NCBI GenBank assembly: GCA_951813295.1
Contig: CATOTI010000002.1
Location: forward strand, 1,736,001 to 1,800,000
Length of the DNA stretch: 64,000 bases
Direction of reading: 5' to 3'
Origin: an uncultured Pseudomonadales bacterium
GTDB taxonomy: Bacteria > Pseudomonadota > Gammaproteobacteria > Pseudomonadales > Azotimanducaceae
Shown: positions 35,170 through 43,545 of the stretch, in pieces
How the letters are laid out: each line of letters opens with the position of its first letter
Position numbering within the stretch: the first letter of the stretch is position 1
Position numbers and translations under genes: made by a program
Notes under the pieces: model-generated
Told to the model about the DNA's origin: nothing
The model's input: the letters and a program-made list of their open reading frames with translations, nothing else
The model's database searches: none

Positions 35170-36373
35170 CAGACCAACGCCTGGTAGACCAGCGTCTTGA
35201 GTTCGCGCCGCACGGGATAAGTCGAGGACGGCAGGAGCTGTGTCATGAAGACGACGATCAGTTCTTCTTGCGGGTCGACCCAGAAATAGGTGCTCGCGGC
35301 CCCACCCCAGGCAAACTCACCCGGTGAGTCGAGCACGTTGGCGGCCGCGGGGTCGAGGACAACGGAGAAGCCGAGACCAAAACCGATGCCGTCGTACGAC
35401 GTTTCGCTGAAGACCGGCTGACCCATCGCCGCCAGATCGACGTTGTCCGGCATCTGGTTGGTCGTCATGTGCTCGACCGTCTTGCGGCCGAGAATATGAG
35501 TGTCATCCAGCGAGCCCTTGCCGAGCAGCATCTTGGCGAACGTATGGTAGTCGTCGATCGTGCCGACCATGCCGCCGCCACCGGAAAAGAAGGCCGGGCG
35601 CTGTCGGTAGTGGGACGTCTCCGGATCGTCCTGCAGGCGATAGGTCGCGGGTGCGACGTATTCGTAGCAGGCCGCCAATCGTTCGGCCGCGGCGTCGTCG
35701 ACATGGAAGCCGGTATCGCTCATACCGAGTGGTCCCGTGATCCGCTCGGCAACGAATTCATCGAGCGCGAGACCGGAAAACTGCTCGACGAGATATCCAC
35801 ACACGTCCGTCGACACGCCGTAGTTCCAGGCCGTACCTGGCGCGAACTTGAGGGGTACACGAGCCAGTTCGCTGATCATATCGTTCAGCGTTCCGGGGCC
35901 TGCACCGGTGATTTTGTTACGGCGGTAGAGTGCGTCGACCGGATGCTCATTCATGAAGCCGTAGGTGAGTCCCGAGGTGTGACTCAAGAGATGCTTGATC
36001 GTCATCGGCGCATCGGCGCATCGGGCGCGTGGGCGACGTAGCGATCCTCATCCCCTTCGCCGAAGACCTCGAGGTCGGCCCAGGACTCGACGTACTTGCC
36101 AACCGGGTCGTCGAGCTGAAAGCGGCCCTCTTCGTAGAGCATCATGAGCGCAACGCTCGTGACCGGTTTCGACATCGAATAGACGCGGAAAATCGTATCT
36201 CGTTCCAAAGATCTGCCGCGCTCGACGTCGCGTAGTCCCGCGCTGTGGAAATACGCCTCTTCGCCGCCGCGCGAGACCAGACACGCAACGCCCGGGAACT
36301 TGCCTTCCTCGACATAGCGTTCGATATGCCTGCCGATGCGTGCCGCCTTCCAATCGATCAGTCCTGCCGCCAT
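35169..36373 (-). pseudogene. Serine hydrolase (class C beta-lactamase family) split by an 8-bp tandem duplication
   Basis: The gene starts at the ATG at 36373, with GGAGG just upstream. The N-terminal part holds the SxxK motif as SMSK near residue 70 and ends VAHAPDAPM, then RR-stop in the first frame. The C-terminal part continues the family from MTIKHLLSHTSGLTYGF and NYGVSTDV to 35169. The break lies in a perfect 8-bp tandem duplication, plus-strand cggcgcat at 36006-36013 and 36014-36021. Removing one unit restores one frame reading APDAPMTIKHL. This is the second class C-type hydrolase here after 5902-7206. Confidence 0.85.
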
Positions 36374-36492
36374 ACGTCCTCCATTGACTGATGCACCGAG
36401 CTTACTGCCATTTGCCGCGAACCTTCGACCGTTCACTCGCGACGCCTTACGTCGCGGTACAGTAGCCGGGACAGTAATGCCGACACGAGGCC

Positions 36493-37338
36493 ATGGCGCC
36501 CAACGCTCTACTCGACCCCGAAACACTCACCTTCGCCCCACTCGCGCTCGACGCGCTCACCGCCCGGATCGCCGAAGACGCGGGCTTTTCGTCCGTCTAC
36601 GTGAGCGGTGGTGCACTCGGTTACGCACACGCCGTCAGCGAAGCGCTGCTGACACTCACCGAACTCGTCGACACCACGGCGCACATCACGAGCCGGTCGA
36701 ACACAGCCGTCATCGTCGACGGCGGCGTCGGCTTTGGCGACGCCGTGCACGTCGATCGCACGATCCGCGCGGTCGAGGCGACGGGTGCCGCGGCCATCGA
36801 GATCGAGGATCAGGTGGCGCCGAAACGCGTGAGCCATCACCGCGGCATCGAACACCTCGTGAGTCAGGCCGAAATGGTCGCCAAGATCGAAGTCGCCGTC
36901 GCGGCAAGACGCTCGGCCGCGTTCAGGATCATCGCGCGCACGGGTGCGGCGAAGAACGAGTCCCTGGAAGCCGCGATCGAGCGCGCCAATGCCTACCGCG
37001 CCGCCGGCGCCGATTACGTGATGCTGATGGCGCCAACGGCCGCCGAGTGGCGAACCGTCGTCGAGCAAGTCGACGCGCCCATCGCGACGATCACCTCGCT
37101 CGACGCCCGGCCACCCGACGAATGGCAACGACTCGGCGTCAAACTCGTCATCGACCCCTTCACCGCCCAGGTGCTCGCGGTCGAAGCCGCGCAAGCCGCT
37201 TATCGGCGGTTCGTGCGCGACGGCCACACGGGCGTCCAGCGCGAAGCACTCTTCGCGACCTATCGAACGCTGCCGCAACTGGCGGGGCTCGAGAACTACT
37301 TTGCTATCGAAGACGAGACCACGGAGCGTGACCAATGA
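36493..37338 (+). CDS. PEP-mutase/isocitrate-lyase superfamily protein lacking the usual Cys
   Basis: A 281-residue TIM-barrel protein of the PEP phosphomutase/isocitrate lyase superfamily. VSGGALGYAHAVSEALLTLTELVDTTAHITS, VIVDGGVGFGDAVHV and AAIEIEDQVAPKR are in family order. The lyase active-site loop normally reads PK(R/K)CGH; here it is PKRVSHH, so the catalytic Cys is missing. It may be a hydrolase or a mutase-like branch enzyme. Its stop overlaps the ATG of the Eis-like gene (ATGA). Confidence 0.82.
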   Translation: MAPNALLDPETLTFAPLALDALTARIAEDAGFSSVYVSGGALGYAHAVSEALLTLTELVDTTAHITSRSNTAVIVDGGVGFGDAVHVDRTIRAVEATGAAAIEIEDQVAPKRVSHHRGIEHLVSQAEMVAKIEVAVAARRSAAFRIIARTGAAKNESLEAAIERANAYRAAGADYVMLMAPTAAEWRTVVEQVDAPIATITSLDARPPDEWQRLGVKLVIDPFTAQVLAVEAAQAAYRRFVRDGHTGVQREALFATYRTLPQLAGLENYFAIEDETTERDQ

Positions 37339-38555
37339 ACGTTGAAATCAGATCGGCGACCGCTGAAGAAATGGGCGAAATGGGCATCCTCGGCGGTTAC
37401 GTCTACGGCGGGAGTTTCGGCGACGGCCCCGACAACACCGTCGCCACCGCCAACCTGCCGGAGTGGACGTTGTGCGCTTTCGTCGACGGCCAGATGGCGT
37501 CGATGTTTACCAACATTCCGTTCACGATGCGCGCCCAAGGCAACCCGATGCGGCTCGCCGGCGTCTCGACGATCGGCACGCAACCCGAATTCCGTCGCCG
37601 CGGCCTCGTCCGCCGGATTCACACCGAGGCCTTCGCCAGCATGCGCGACGCCGGTCAACCGATGGCGGCGTTGTGGGCGTCACAAGCCGCGATCTACCAA
37701 CGCTACGGCTACGCGATCGCCAGCATGCAGCGCCACTACACGATCGATACGGCCGACATCGGTTTCTTCGACGGCAACGACGGCAGCTACGACGTTCGCC
37801 GCGTCAGCGCCACTGACGCCTACGACGTCGCGAAGAGGCTCTACATCGAATTCATCGACGAGCGCATGTGCTATCTGCACCGCGCGAAAGCGCTTTGGAC
37901 GCAGAACGCCTTCGAAGAGAATGAAGCCGATGGCCCGATCTGGACCGCGGTCGCCTACGACGACGCCGGCACCCCGCGCGGCTACGTGATCTACACGCTA
38001 CGCGCCGGCAAGGTCAGCCATCGCGCCCGCGCGCAAGAGATCCGAATCCGCGATCTCGTCTGGCTCGACCAGGAGGCCTATCGATCGATCTGGTCGTTCA
38101 TCAAATCACACGATCTGGTAGGTCGCGTCTTCTGGCACGCCGCCCCCGTCGACGATCCCGCATACGAACTCTTCGTCGAGCCGCGCATGCTGCACAGCGA
38201 AGACGCCGAAGGCACCTGGTTCCGCTTAGTCGACATCCCCGCCGCCCTCGCCGGACGCGGCTACCACCACGAAGGCAGCCTCGACATCACCATCGGCGGC
38301 GACGACATCGCCGACTGGAACAACGGCCATTTCCGCCTGGACGTCTCACCCGACGGCGCCGAAGTGCACCCGATCGACCAACCGCGCGACGGCATCACCT
38401 TGGCACCGAAGGCTTTGACGTCGCTCTTCACGGGATTCAGAACAGCGCGGCAAATGCGGGCCTGGGGATTCGTCGACGGCAGCCACGACGCGATCAATCG
38501 CGCCACCCAACTCTTCGAGACCTTGCACGCGCCGCACTGTCCGGATCACTTTTGA
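37335..38555 (+). CDS. Eis-like GNAT-family N-acetyltransferase with SCP2-type C-terminal domain
   Basis: A 406-residue enhanced-intracellular-survival-type acetyltransferase. An N-terminal GNAT domain contains GVSTIGTQPEFRRRGLVRRI, the acetyl-CoA loop, near residues 76-95. A second GNAT-like domain and a C-terminal sterol-carrier-like fold (GSLDITIGGDDIADWNNG, then ALTSLFTGFRTARQM) follow. The last residue is Phe, which in Eis proteins takes part in catalysis. The palindromic IS repeat starts four bases after the stop. Confidence 0.87.
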   Translation: MNVEIRSATAEEMGEMGILGGYVYGGSFGDGPDNTVATANLPEWTLCAFVDGQMASMFTNIPFTMRAQGNPMRLAGVSTIGTQPEFRRRGLVRRIHTEAFASMRDAGQPMAALWASQAAIYQRYGYAIASMQRHYTIDTADIGFFDGNDGSYDVRRVSATDAYDVAKRLYIEFIDERMCYLHRAKALWTQNAFEENEADGPIWTAVAYDDAGTPRGYVIYTLRAGKVSHRARAQEIRIRDLVWLDQEAYRSIWSFIKSHDLVGRVFWHAAPVDDPAYELFVEPRMLHSEDAEGTWFRLVDIPAALAGRGYHHEGSLDITIGGDDIADWNNGHFRLDVSPDGAEVHPIDQPRDGITLAPKALTSLFTGFRTARQMRAWGFVDGSHDAINRATQLFETLHAPHCPDHF

Positions 38556-38558
38556 CTT

Positions 38559-38588
38559 CTAGGGGGGACCCGCCGGGTCCCCCCCTAG
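38559..38588. repeat. Terminal GC palindrome of the repeat (copy 2 side)
   Basis: CTAGGGGGGACCC and GGGTCCCCCCCTAG flank a GCC loop; the right arm has one extra C relative to the copy at 24031-24059. It sits four bases beyond the Eis-like stop codon and could also slow or stop transcription, though no T tract follows. Confidence 0.8.
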
Positions 38589-38870
38589 GACCCCCCTTCG
38601 GCGCGGCTTTACCGCGCCGGGCTCGAGGTCATCGATTTCGCTGATTGGGGTATGCCGGCTTTAGAACTAATTTGCCCTTAGGAAGGCTGTAGCGAACCGA
38701 TCAGCCTGCAAATCCTGGATATCGAGCGACGGGAGCCGCGGCAAGATCCTGCAAACCCGACTAAAAACCACCTGCGCATCGCGCACGACATCAACCGACG
38801 CCTTCCGGCGAACCCGCCCACCACCGGGACCCCGGCGCGCAACGCGCATCGATAACGCATCTACGCCTCA

Positions 38871-38917
38871 GCAGTTTTTGCATCGCAAAAACTGCCGACG
38901 AGCCGCGAAGCGGCTCG
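38871..38917. repeat. Twin-hairpin REP-like repeat, occurrence 1
   Basis: Two hairpins follow each other. The first is GCAGTTTTTGC-ATC-GCAAAAACTGC at 38871-38895 (11-bp stem). The second is CGAGCCGC-GAA-GCGGCTCG at 38899-38917 (8-bp stem). The same two-stem design with compensating base changes recurs at 43424-43465 and 43497-43544. Confidence 0.85.
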
Positions 38918-39000
38918 CGCGCGCGGCGAGATTCCCCCATCCGCCAACTCAGACTTCGCGCCGGTCCGGCGGGGGCGTGGGGGCGGAGCCCCCGCAAGAA

Positions 39001-39259
39001 ATGTATGGGCCACCCCATCGTTGCAACAGTCATTGGCGACTTTGGCAATCAGTCGGTCTGCACAAATGTATCCGGCCTGTTAATGGGCTATTTCACGCCC
39101 TGGCCTGAGTGGGATCCGCGGCTCGTCGGCTCAATTAGCAAGGCGGGTTCGTAGACCCCTTTTTCTTGCCCGAGCTTCGACGAAGCTGGATCGACTGATG
39201 AAGCCTGCCGCTAACGAGATGCCCGATGGGCAACCAAAATCCGTTCCCTACAACTGCCG
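39001..39259 (-). ncRNA. Candidate bridge/seek RNA region in the IS right end (copy 2)
   Basis: The same 259-bp non-coding right end as copy 1, with the TGCCC/GGGCA and AGCTTC/GAAGCT hairpins. Its guide loops, if any, should be the same, which fits both copies having entered the same host repeat. Exact RNA ends are not determined. Confidence 0.4.
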
Positions 39260-40285
39260 CTACGCGCGCCCTGGATCGTACTCCTCACCACTGCGCAGGA
39301 CTGCCCATGACAGGCGCGCCAGTTTGTTCGCTAACGCCGTGATGATCACGTTCGGGTGCAAGCCCCGCGCCTCAAGGTCATTCAGCCAAACACCTAGGCG
39401 GTGATCCTCCCGGCACAGGTTGTAGTAGCAGCTGCGCGCGCCGTGTATCAGCAGACTCCGAACGTAGCGGTTGCCGCGTTTGCTGATCCCCAGCAATCGC
39501 GTCCGGCCGCCTGTCGAGTGTTGCCGTGGCACCACCCCGAGCCACGCCGATACATCTCGGGCGCGTGTGAACTGCTCACCCTTGCCGATCGCCGCCACCA
39601 ACGCCGTCGATGTCAGCGTGCCAATGCCCGGAATCGTCTGCAGACGCCGGCAGTCATCGCGCTCTCGCGCGATCTGCTCGATCTCCCGGGTAATCGTGCG
39701 AACTTCATCATCTAAGTAACGCCACTGTCGTTGCAGTAATCCCAAAAGCGCGCGTAGACGCCGCGACAATGTGCTCTCGTCGTCCGCCAGTATCGTCGGT
39801 AAGGCCTTCGACAACGCTGTCGGACTCGTGCGCACCGTGATACCTCGCTCCAACAGAAACGCTCGGATCTCGTTGATGACGCTTGTGCGCGTCTTCATGA
39901 GCTGCTGACGGACGCGGTGCAGGGCTTGCTGATCGTGTTGCTCGATCGTCTTGATCGGCACATATCGCATGGTCGGGCGCCGCACCGCCTCCGCAATCGC
40001 CAAGGCGTCGTTGAAGTCGTTCTTGTTGGTCTTCACGTACGGCTTGACGAACTGCGCTGCCATCAATCGAACGTCATGACCGTCGCGTTCAAACTGCCGC
40101 GCCAGGTGTTGTGAACCAGCGCACGCTTCCATGCCGATCACACATCGGCTGTGAGTGGCGACAAACTCAGCAAGCTTCGCTCGGCTGAACTGCTGCCGGA
40201 ACACCGGCTTACCCGTGTGCGTCGTACCGACCACGTGGAAGGTGCTCTTGCCGACATCGATACCTAGGGTCACGATCTGCGTCAT
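39260..40285 (-). CDS. IS110-family transposase (copy 2)
   Basis: The 341-residue protein is the same as that at 22361-23386, with the same start context (ATG at 40285 after AGGAG). It has both the RuvC-like DEDD region and the C-terminal serine domain (GISKRGNRY), so it appears functional. Being intact in both copies, either could drive movement or inversion of the intervening segment by homologous recombination. Confidence 0.93.
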   Translation of the reverse strand: MTQIVTLGIDVGKSTFHVVGTTHTGKPVFRQQFSRAKLAEFVATHSRCVIGMEACAGSQHLARQFERDGHDVRLMAAQFVKPYVKTNKNDFNDALAIAEAVRRPTMRYVPIKTIEQHDQQALHRVRQQLMKTRTSVINEIRAFLLERGITVRTSPTALSKALPTILADDESTLSRRLRALLGLLQRQWRYLDDEVRTITREIEQIARERDDCRRLQTIPGIGTLTSTALVAAIGKGEQFTRARDVSAWLGVVPRQHSTGGRTRLLGISKRGNRYVRSLLIHGARSCYYNLCREDHRLGVWLNDLEARGLHPNVIITALANKLARLSWAVLRSGEEYDPGRA

Positions 40286-40358
40286 GGGATGGTCTCCTCG
40301 AGGGAACGTCGTGTGGGGACACTGATTGTCCACTCGGGGTGGACCATCCCATTAGCAA

Positions 40359-40495
40359 GCCGCAATCCGGCCTACTCCTCCGGCTAGTCAACGCTTCCCA
40401 GCGCCGCAAACCCCAATTCCCAGCCCACCAAATCAGCGCTTTCCAGATCATCGAACGACACTTCCCAGCCCCGCGAGAACCATACTTCCGCCCCC
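40359..40495. repeat. Left host-repeat flank of IS copy 2
   Basis: Read on the minus strand it contains three GCTGGGAA words spaced about 35-45 bases, then GGCGCTGGGAAGC, TGACTA and CCGGAGGAGTAGGC, matching 22190-22287 imperfectly. It begins directly after the stop codon of the DUF2461 gene. A GCGCTGGGAATGG word also occurs at 44649-44661 without the IS. Confidence 0.6.
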
Positions 40496-41182
40496 CTAAA
40501 ACTCCAGCCCCATCGCCTCGCACAGAAACTTCATATAAGCCTTGCCCGCGACGAACAGGTCCGCGACGTCGTCGGCGAAGCTCGCCTTCGCCGCGTCGCG
40601 GACCGACAGCGTCTTCACCGCAATATGGTCCTTACGTTTGAGGTCTTCGATGAAGCGGTGATCGTCGGCGTAGCCTTTTGGGGGGCGCTTCAGACTCTCG
40701 CCGCCGAGATCGAAGACGGCGCGGAACTTCGCCCCGTCGCGCACACGCTTCCAGGTCGATCCCTTTTCGTCGATCGCCTCGCGAATGGCGGCTAATGCGT
40801 CTCGTTCCGGGCGCCAGAGCCCAACCCCGAGAAAGCACTCGTTCTTGTCGTAGTGCACGTAGTACCCCGGCGCGTGCACGTCCTTGCCGCGTTCGTGACG
40901 GAACTGAATGCCGATATTCGTCTTGTAGGGCGTCTTGTCCTTCGAGAACCGGGTGTCGCGGTAGACGCGCATGAGCGATCCGCCGGATTTCTTCGGCATC
41001 GCGACGAAGTGCGGCGATATCTCGGGCAGGCGTTCGCCGATTTCCGAGATGAACGCGAAGGCCGGTTCCATCACTGTTTCGTCGTAGCGTTCCTTGTTCG
41101 CCTGGAACCACTCGCGGTTGTTGTTGGCTTCGAGATCTTTGAGAAACGTAAGCGTCGCTTTGTTGAACACAGCACTCGCCAT
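40496..41182 (-). CDS. DUF2461 family protein
   Basis: A 228-residue protein. FLKDLEANNNREWFQANKERYDE and MRVYRDTRFSKDKTPYKTNIGIQF are the hallmark segments of DUF2461 (TIGR02453), a widespread family with no proven function. GGAAGG precedes the ATG at 41182; a GTG two codons upstream is an alternative. Its stop abuts the IS repeat flank, so any terminator has been replaced by repeat sequence. Confidence 0.87.
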   Translation of the reverse strand: MASAVFNKATLTFLKDLEANNNREWFQANKERYDETVMEPAFAFISEIGERLPEISPHFVAMPKKSGGSLMRVYRDTRFSKDKTPYKTNIGIQFRHERGKDVHAPGYYVHYDKNECFLGVGLWRPERDALAAIREAIDEKGSTWKRVRDGAKFRAVFDLGGESLKRPPKGYADDHRFIEDLKRKDHIAVKTLSVRDAAKASFADDVADLFVAGKAYMKFLCEAMGLEF

Positions 41183-41310
41183 GGGCACCTTCCGAATCGT
41201 TGGTTCGCACGACGATTCAACACGAGCCGTCGGCGGTTGAACACCGTCGCTGATCCGTTGAAGGGTAGGCGACGACCAGCGGCGTCGTGCGCCTCGACCG
41301 TCACGCGTTG

Positions 41311-41733
41311 TCAGTCGTCGGCGCGGACACGACCGCGCAGCGACTTCACCTGGCCGCGTTTTTTCTTTTCCTCGCGCCGTTTCCGCTTGGCATTCCGTGT
41401 CGGCCGCGTGGCGATCCGGTGTTTTTCCGTTTGTGCAGCTCGTTCGAGGAGGTCCCCGAGCCGCGCCTCGGCGTCGTCGCGGTTGCGTGCCTGGGTGCGG
41501 TGGGAATCGGCAAAGATCACGATCTCCCCGGCCTGATTCAGCCGCGAGCCCGCGAGGCGCTCGAGACGATGCCGGAAGGCGAGGGGCAGACCCGCCTGAT
41601 CCAGCACGAGGCGAAGCTCGACGGCCGTCGATACCTTGTTGACGTTCTGACCACCCGGTCCGCGCGCCCGCATGAACTTGAACCGGAGCGCTTCGTCCGG
41701 AATTCGTCGGCCACCGATCAACCGCACGCCCAT
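41311..41733 (-). CDS. arfB: Peptidyl-tRNA hydrolase ArfB (YaeJ), ribosome rescue factor
   Basis: A 140-residue release-factor-like protein. The ATG at 41733 gives the normal N-terminus. The GGQ motif lies in FMRARGPGGQNVNKVSTAVE near residues 20-40 and catalyses peptidyl-tRNA hydrolysis on stalled ribosomes. The lysine/arginine-rich tail (KRKRREEKKKRGQVKSLRGR) is the part that enters the empty mRNA channel. It lacks the codon-recognition domain of RF1/RF2, as expected for ArfB. Confidence 0.9.
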   Translation of the reverse strand: MGVRLIGGRRIPDEALRFKFMRARGPGGQNVNKVSTAVELRLVLDQAGLPLAFRHRLERLAGSRLNQAGEIVIFADSHRTQARNRDDAEARLGDLLERAAQTEKHRIATRPTRNAKRKRREEKKKRGQVKSLRGRVRADD

Positions 41734-41821
41734 GGAACTACTGTCCGCGTATTGCTGGCGCGGCACCTTGCTACGCCCGTTCCGGCTACGCAACCATGGG
41801 GAGATTCGAGGAGGTGACGCT

Positions 41822-43375
41822 ATGAGCTGGGAGAACGAAGTCCGCGAGATCGAGGCGAGGCGGACCTATCGCCGCGAGATGGGCGGCGAGGAGGGGGTCG
41901 CGCGTCAGCGCGCTCGCGGCAAGCTGACCGTTCGCGAACGGATCGATACGTTCGTCGACCCGGATTCGTTCCGCGAGTTCTATTCACTCGCCGGTAGCGG
42001 GCGCTATGAGAACAACGAGCTCGCCTCGTTCACGCCACGCGCGTCGGTCGACGGTTTCGCCCGTCTCGACCGGCGCAAAGTCGTCGTCGCGGCGGGTGAC
42101 TTCACCGTGCGGGGAGGTTCCGGGGGCGATGGCGGCGGCCTCGGGCTCGAACTCCCACCCAATGAACGCGCGCGCGAGTGGCGCCTGCCTTTCGTCCGGT
42201 TGCTCGACGCCGCGGGCGGTAGCGTGAAGAGCTTCGAGGATATCGGGCGCACGTATCTGCCGGACGGCAACATCTGGTCGCAGATCGACGTCGACATCCT
42301 CTCGAAAATCCCCGTGGTCTCGGCCGTGATGGGATCGGTGGCGGGGCTACCCGCCATCAATGCCTGCCTCGCACATTTCAACGTGATGGTGAAGGACACC
42401 AGCCAACTCTTCCCGGGCGGTCCGCCGGTTGTAAAAGCGGCACTTGGCTACGACATCTCGAAGGAAGACCTCGGCGGCTATCACATCCATACGCGGCAAA
42501 GCGGCTCCGTCGACAATCTCGCAAACACCGAAGAAGAAGCGTTCGAGATGATTCGCCGCTTCCTGAGCTACTTGCCGTCGAACGTTTGGGAAATGGCGCC
42601 CCGCGGTGCCCACGACGACGATCCGGCACGCGCGGACGAGTCGCTGCTCGAACTCATTCCGCGAAACCGGCGCGCCGTGTACAACGCCCGACGGATGATC
42701 GAGTCCGTGCTCGATCACGATTCCTTTTTCGAGATCGCGCCGCGCTACGGCCGCGCGCGCATCACGGGGCTGGGCCGGTTACACGGCTATCCCGTCGGTG
42801 TGATGGCCAACGATCCCCGCCAGAAAGGCGGATCGACGGACGTCGCGGCCGGCAACAAGGTGATGCGTTTGCTCAAACTCTGCGACACGTTCCATCTACC
42901 GATCATCTCGTTCGCGGACGAGCCCGGTTTTATGGTCGGGCTCGAATCCGAGAAGCAGGGGATCGAACGGGCGGGTGCCGCGCTCGTCGCAACGACATGC
43001 CAGTCGCGGATGCCCTGGCTCACGGTGGTCGTCGGCCGGCTTTATGGTGTGGCCGGTCAATGCCAACACCGACCAACCGGCATGTTCCGCCGCTATGCCT
43101 GGCCGTCCGCCAGTTGGGGGTCGATGCATATCGCGGGCGGCGCGTCGGCCGCGTATCGACGCGAGATCGACTCCGCGGACGATCCCGAGGCCAAGCGCCA
43201 GGAGATCGAGGCGCGCTTGAACGCCATCGCCTCGCCCTTCCGCACGGCCGAGGCGACGGGCCAGGACATCATCGATCCGCGAGAGACCCGGGCACGCGCC
43301 GTCGAGTTCGTCGAAGACGCGCAGCGCGTCCTCAGCCAACAACTCGGCGAACCGACGATTCCGTACTGTCCTTGA
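41822..43375 (+). CDS. Acyl-CoA carboxylase, carboxyltransferase (beta) subunit
   Basis: A 517-residue biotin-dependent carboxyltransferase of the propionyl/methylcrotonyl-CoA type. The ATG at 41822 has AGGAGGTGA just upstream. RQRARGKLTVRERIDTFVDPDSF is the family N-terminus. The first carboxyltransferase half holds GSGGDGGGLGLELP and the second half GFMVGLESEKQGIERAGAAL. It transfers carboxyl from biotin to an acyl-CoA. No biotin carboxylase or carrier gene is adjacent, so its partner must be elsewhere. Its substrate cannot be assigned. Confidence 0.87.
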   Translation: MSWENEVREIEARRTYRREMGGEEGVARQRARGKLTVRERIDTFVDPDSFREFYSLAGSGRYENNELASFTPRASVDGFARLDRRKVVVAAGDFTVRGGSGGDGGGLGLELPPNERAREWRLPFVRLLDAAGGSVKSFEDIGRTYLPDGNIWSQIDVDILSKIPVVSAVMGSVAGLPAINACLAHFNVMVKDTSQLFPGGPPVVKAALGYDISKEDLGGYHIHTRQSGSVDNLANTEEEAFEMIRRFLSYLPSNVWEMAPRGAHDDDPARADESLLELIPRNRRAVYNARRMIESVLDHDSFFEIAPRYGRARITGLGRLHGYPVGVMANDPRQKGGSTDVAAGNKVMRLLKLCDTFHLPIISFADEPGFMVGLESEKQGIERAGAALVATTCQSRMPWLTVVVGRLYGVAGQCQHRPTGMFRRYAWPSASWGSMHIAGGASAAYRREIDSADDPEAKRQEIEARLNAIASPFRTAEATGQDIIDPRETRARAVEFVEDAQRVLSQQLGEPTIPYCP

Positions 43376-43423
43376 GCCACCGCGAACCGCAAAGCGGGTC
43401 GCACTTTCGCTCGGTCACTCCCA

Positions 43424-43465
43424 GCAGTTTCTCGCCACGCGAGAAACTGCAACCGACCGCGAAGC
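43424..43465. repeat. Twin-hairpin REP-like repeat, occurrence 2 (second stem decayed)
   Basis: GCAGTTTCTCGC-CAC-GCGAGAAACTGC at 43424-43450 is a perfect 12-bp stem. It is followed by AA and CCGACCGC-GAA-GCGCCC, where the second stem has lost some pairing relative to occurrence 3. It lies between the convergent carboxylase and rsgA genes. Confidence 0.85.
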
Positions 43466-43496
43466 GCCCCAAGCCTTCCGCTGGCTCGAAACACCG

Positions 43497-43544
43497 GCAG
43501 TTTCTCGCATCGCGAGAAACTGCAACCGACCGCGAAGCGGTCGG
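43497..43544. repeat. Twin-hairpin REP-like repeat, occurrence 3
   Basis: GCAGTTTCTCGC-ATC-GCGAGAAACTGC at 43497-43523 (12-bp stem), then CCGACCGC-GAA-GCGGTCGG at 43526-43544 (8-bp stem). It ends two bases before the rsgA stop codon, so it may double as a 3' mRNA-stabilising or terminating structure for rsgA. Confidence 0.88.
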
Positions 43545-43545
43545 C

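Larger units (their letters stand above)
38559..39000. repeat. Right host-repeat flank of IS copy 2, GC-rich and palindromic
   Basis: About 440 bp with no credible gene, homologous in inverted orientation to 23646-24059 (the shared landmarks are listed there). It differs from that copy by carrying a twin-hairpin repeat at 38871-38917, where copy 1 has CTGCGGCGCGGAATCGCTGCG instead. The outer end is a GC palindrome at 38559-38588 placed right after the acetyltransferase stop codon. Confidence 0.75.
39001..40358 (-). mobile_element. IS110-family (IS1111-like) insertion sequence, copy 2
   Basis: The inverted second copy of the 1358-bp element. Distances from ends to start and stop codons (73 and 259 bp) are the same as in copy 1, and the transposase protein is the same. 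Identity stops sharply at TTGCTAAT on one side and at CCCATACAT on the other, beyond which both copies continue into homologous but diverged sequence. That pattern indicates recent transposition into the same site of a host repeat. Confidence 0.85.

Noticed and set aside
36336-37331. 331-residue plus-strand ORF
   Set aside because: Out-of-frame shadow of the PEP-mutase-like gene, full of Arg/His, overlapping the real start of that gene.
22288-40358. Classical composite transposon
   Set aside because: The IS110 copies do not have terminal inverted repeats or target duplications, and each lies inside its own diverged host repeat, so joint movement of the 15-kb segment is not supported; inversion by recombination is more likely.
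43376-43545. Small coding ORFs between the carboxylase and rsgA genes
   Set aside because: The sequence is explained by two twin-hairpin repeats; no start site or family likeness.
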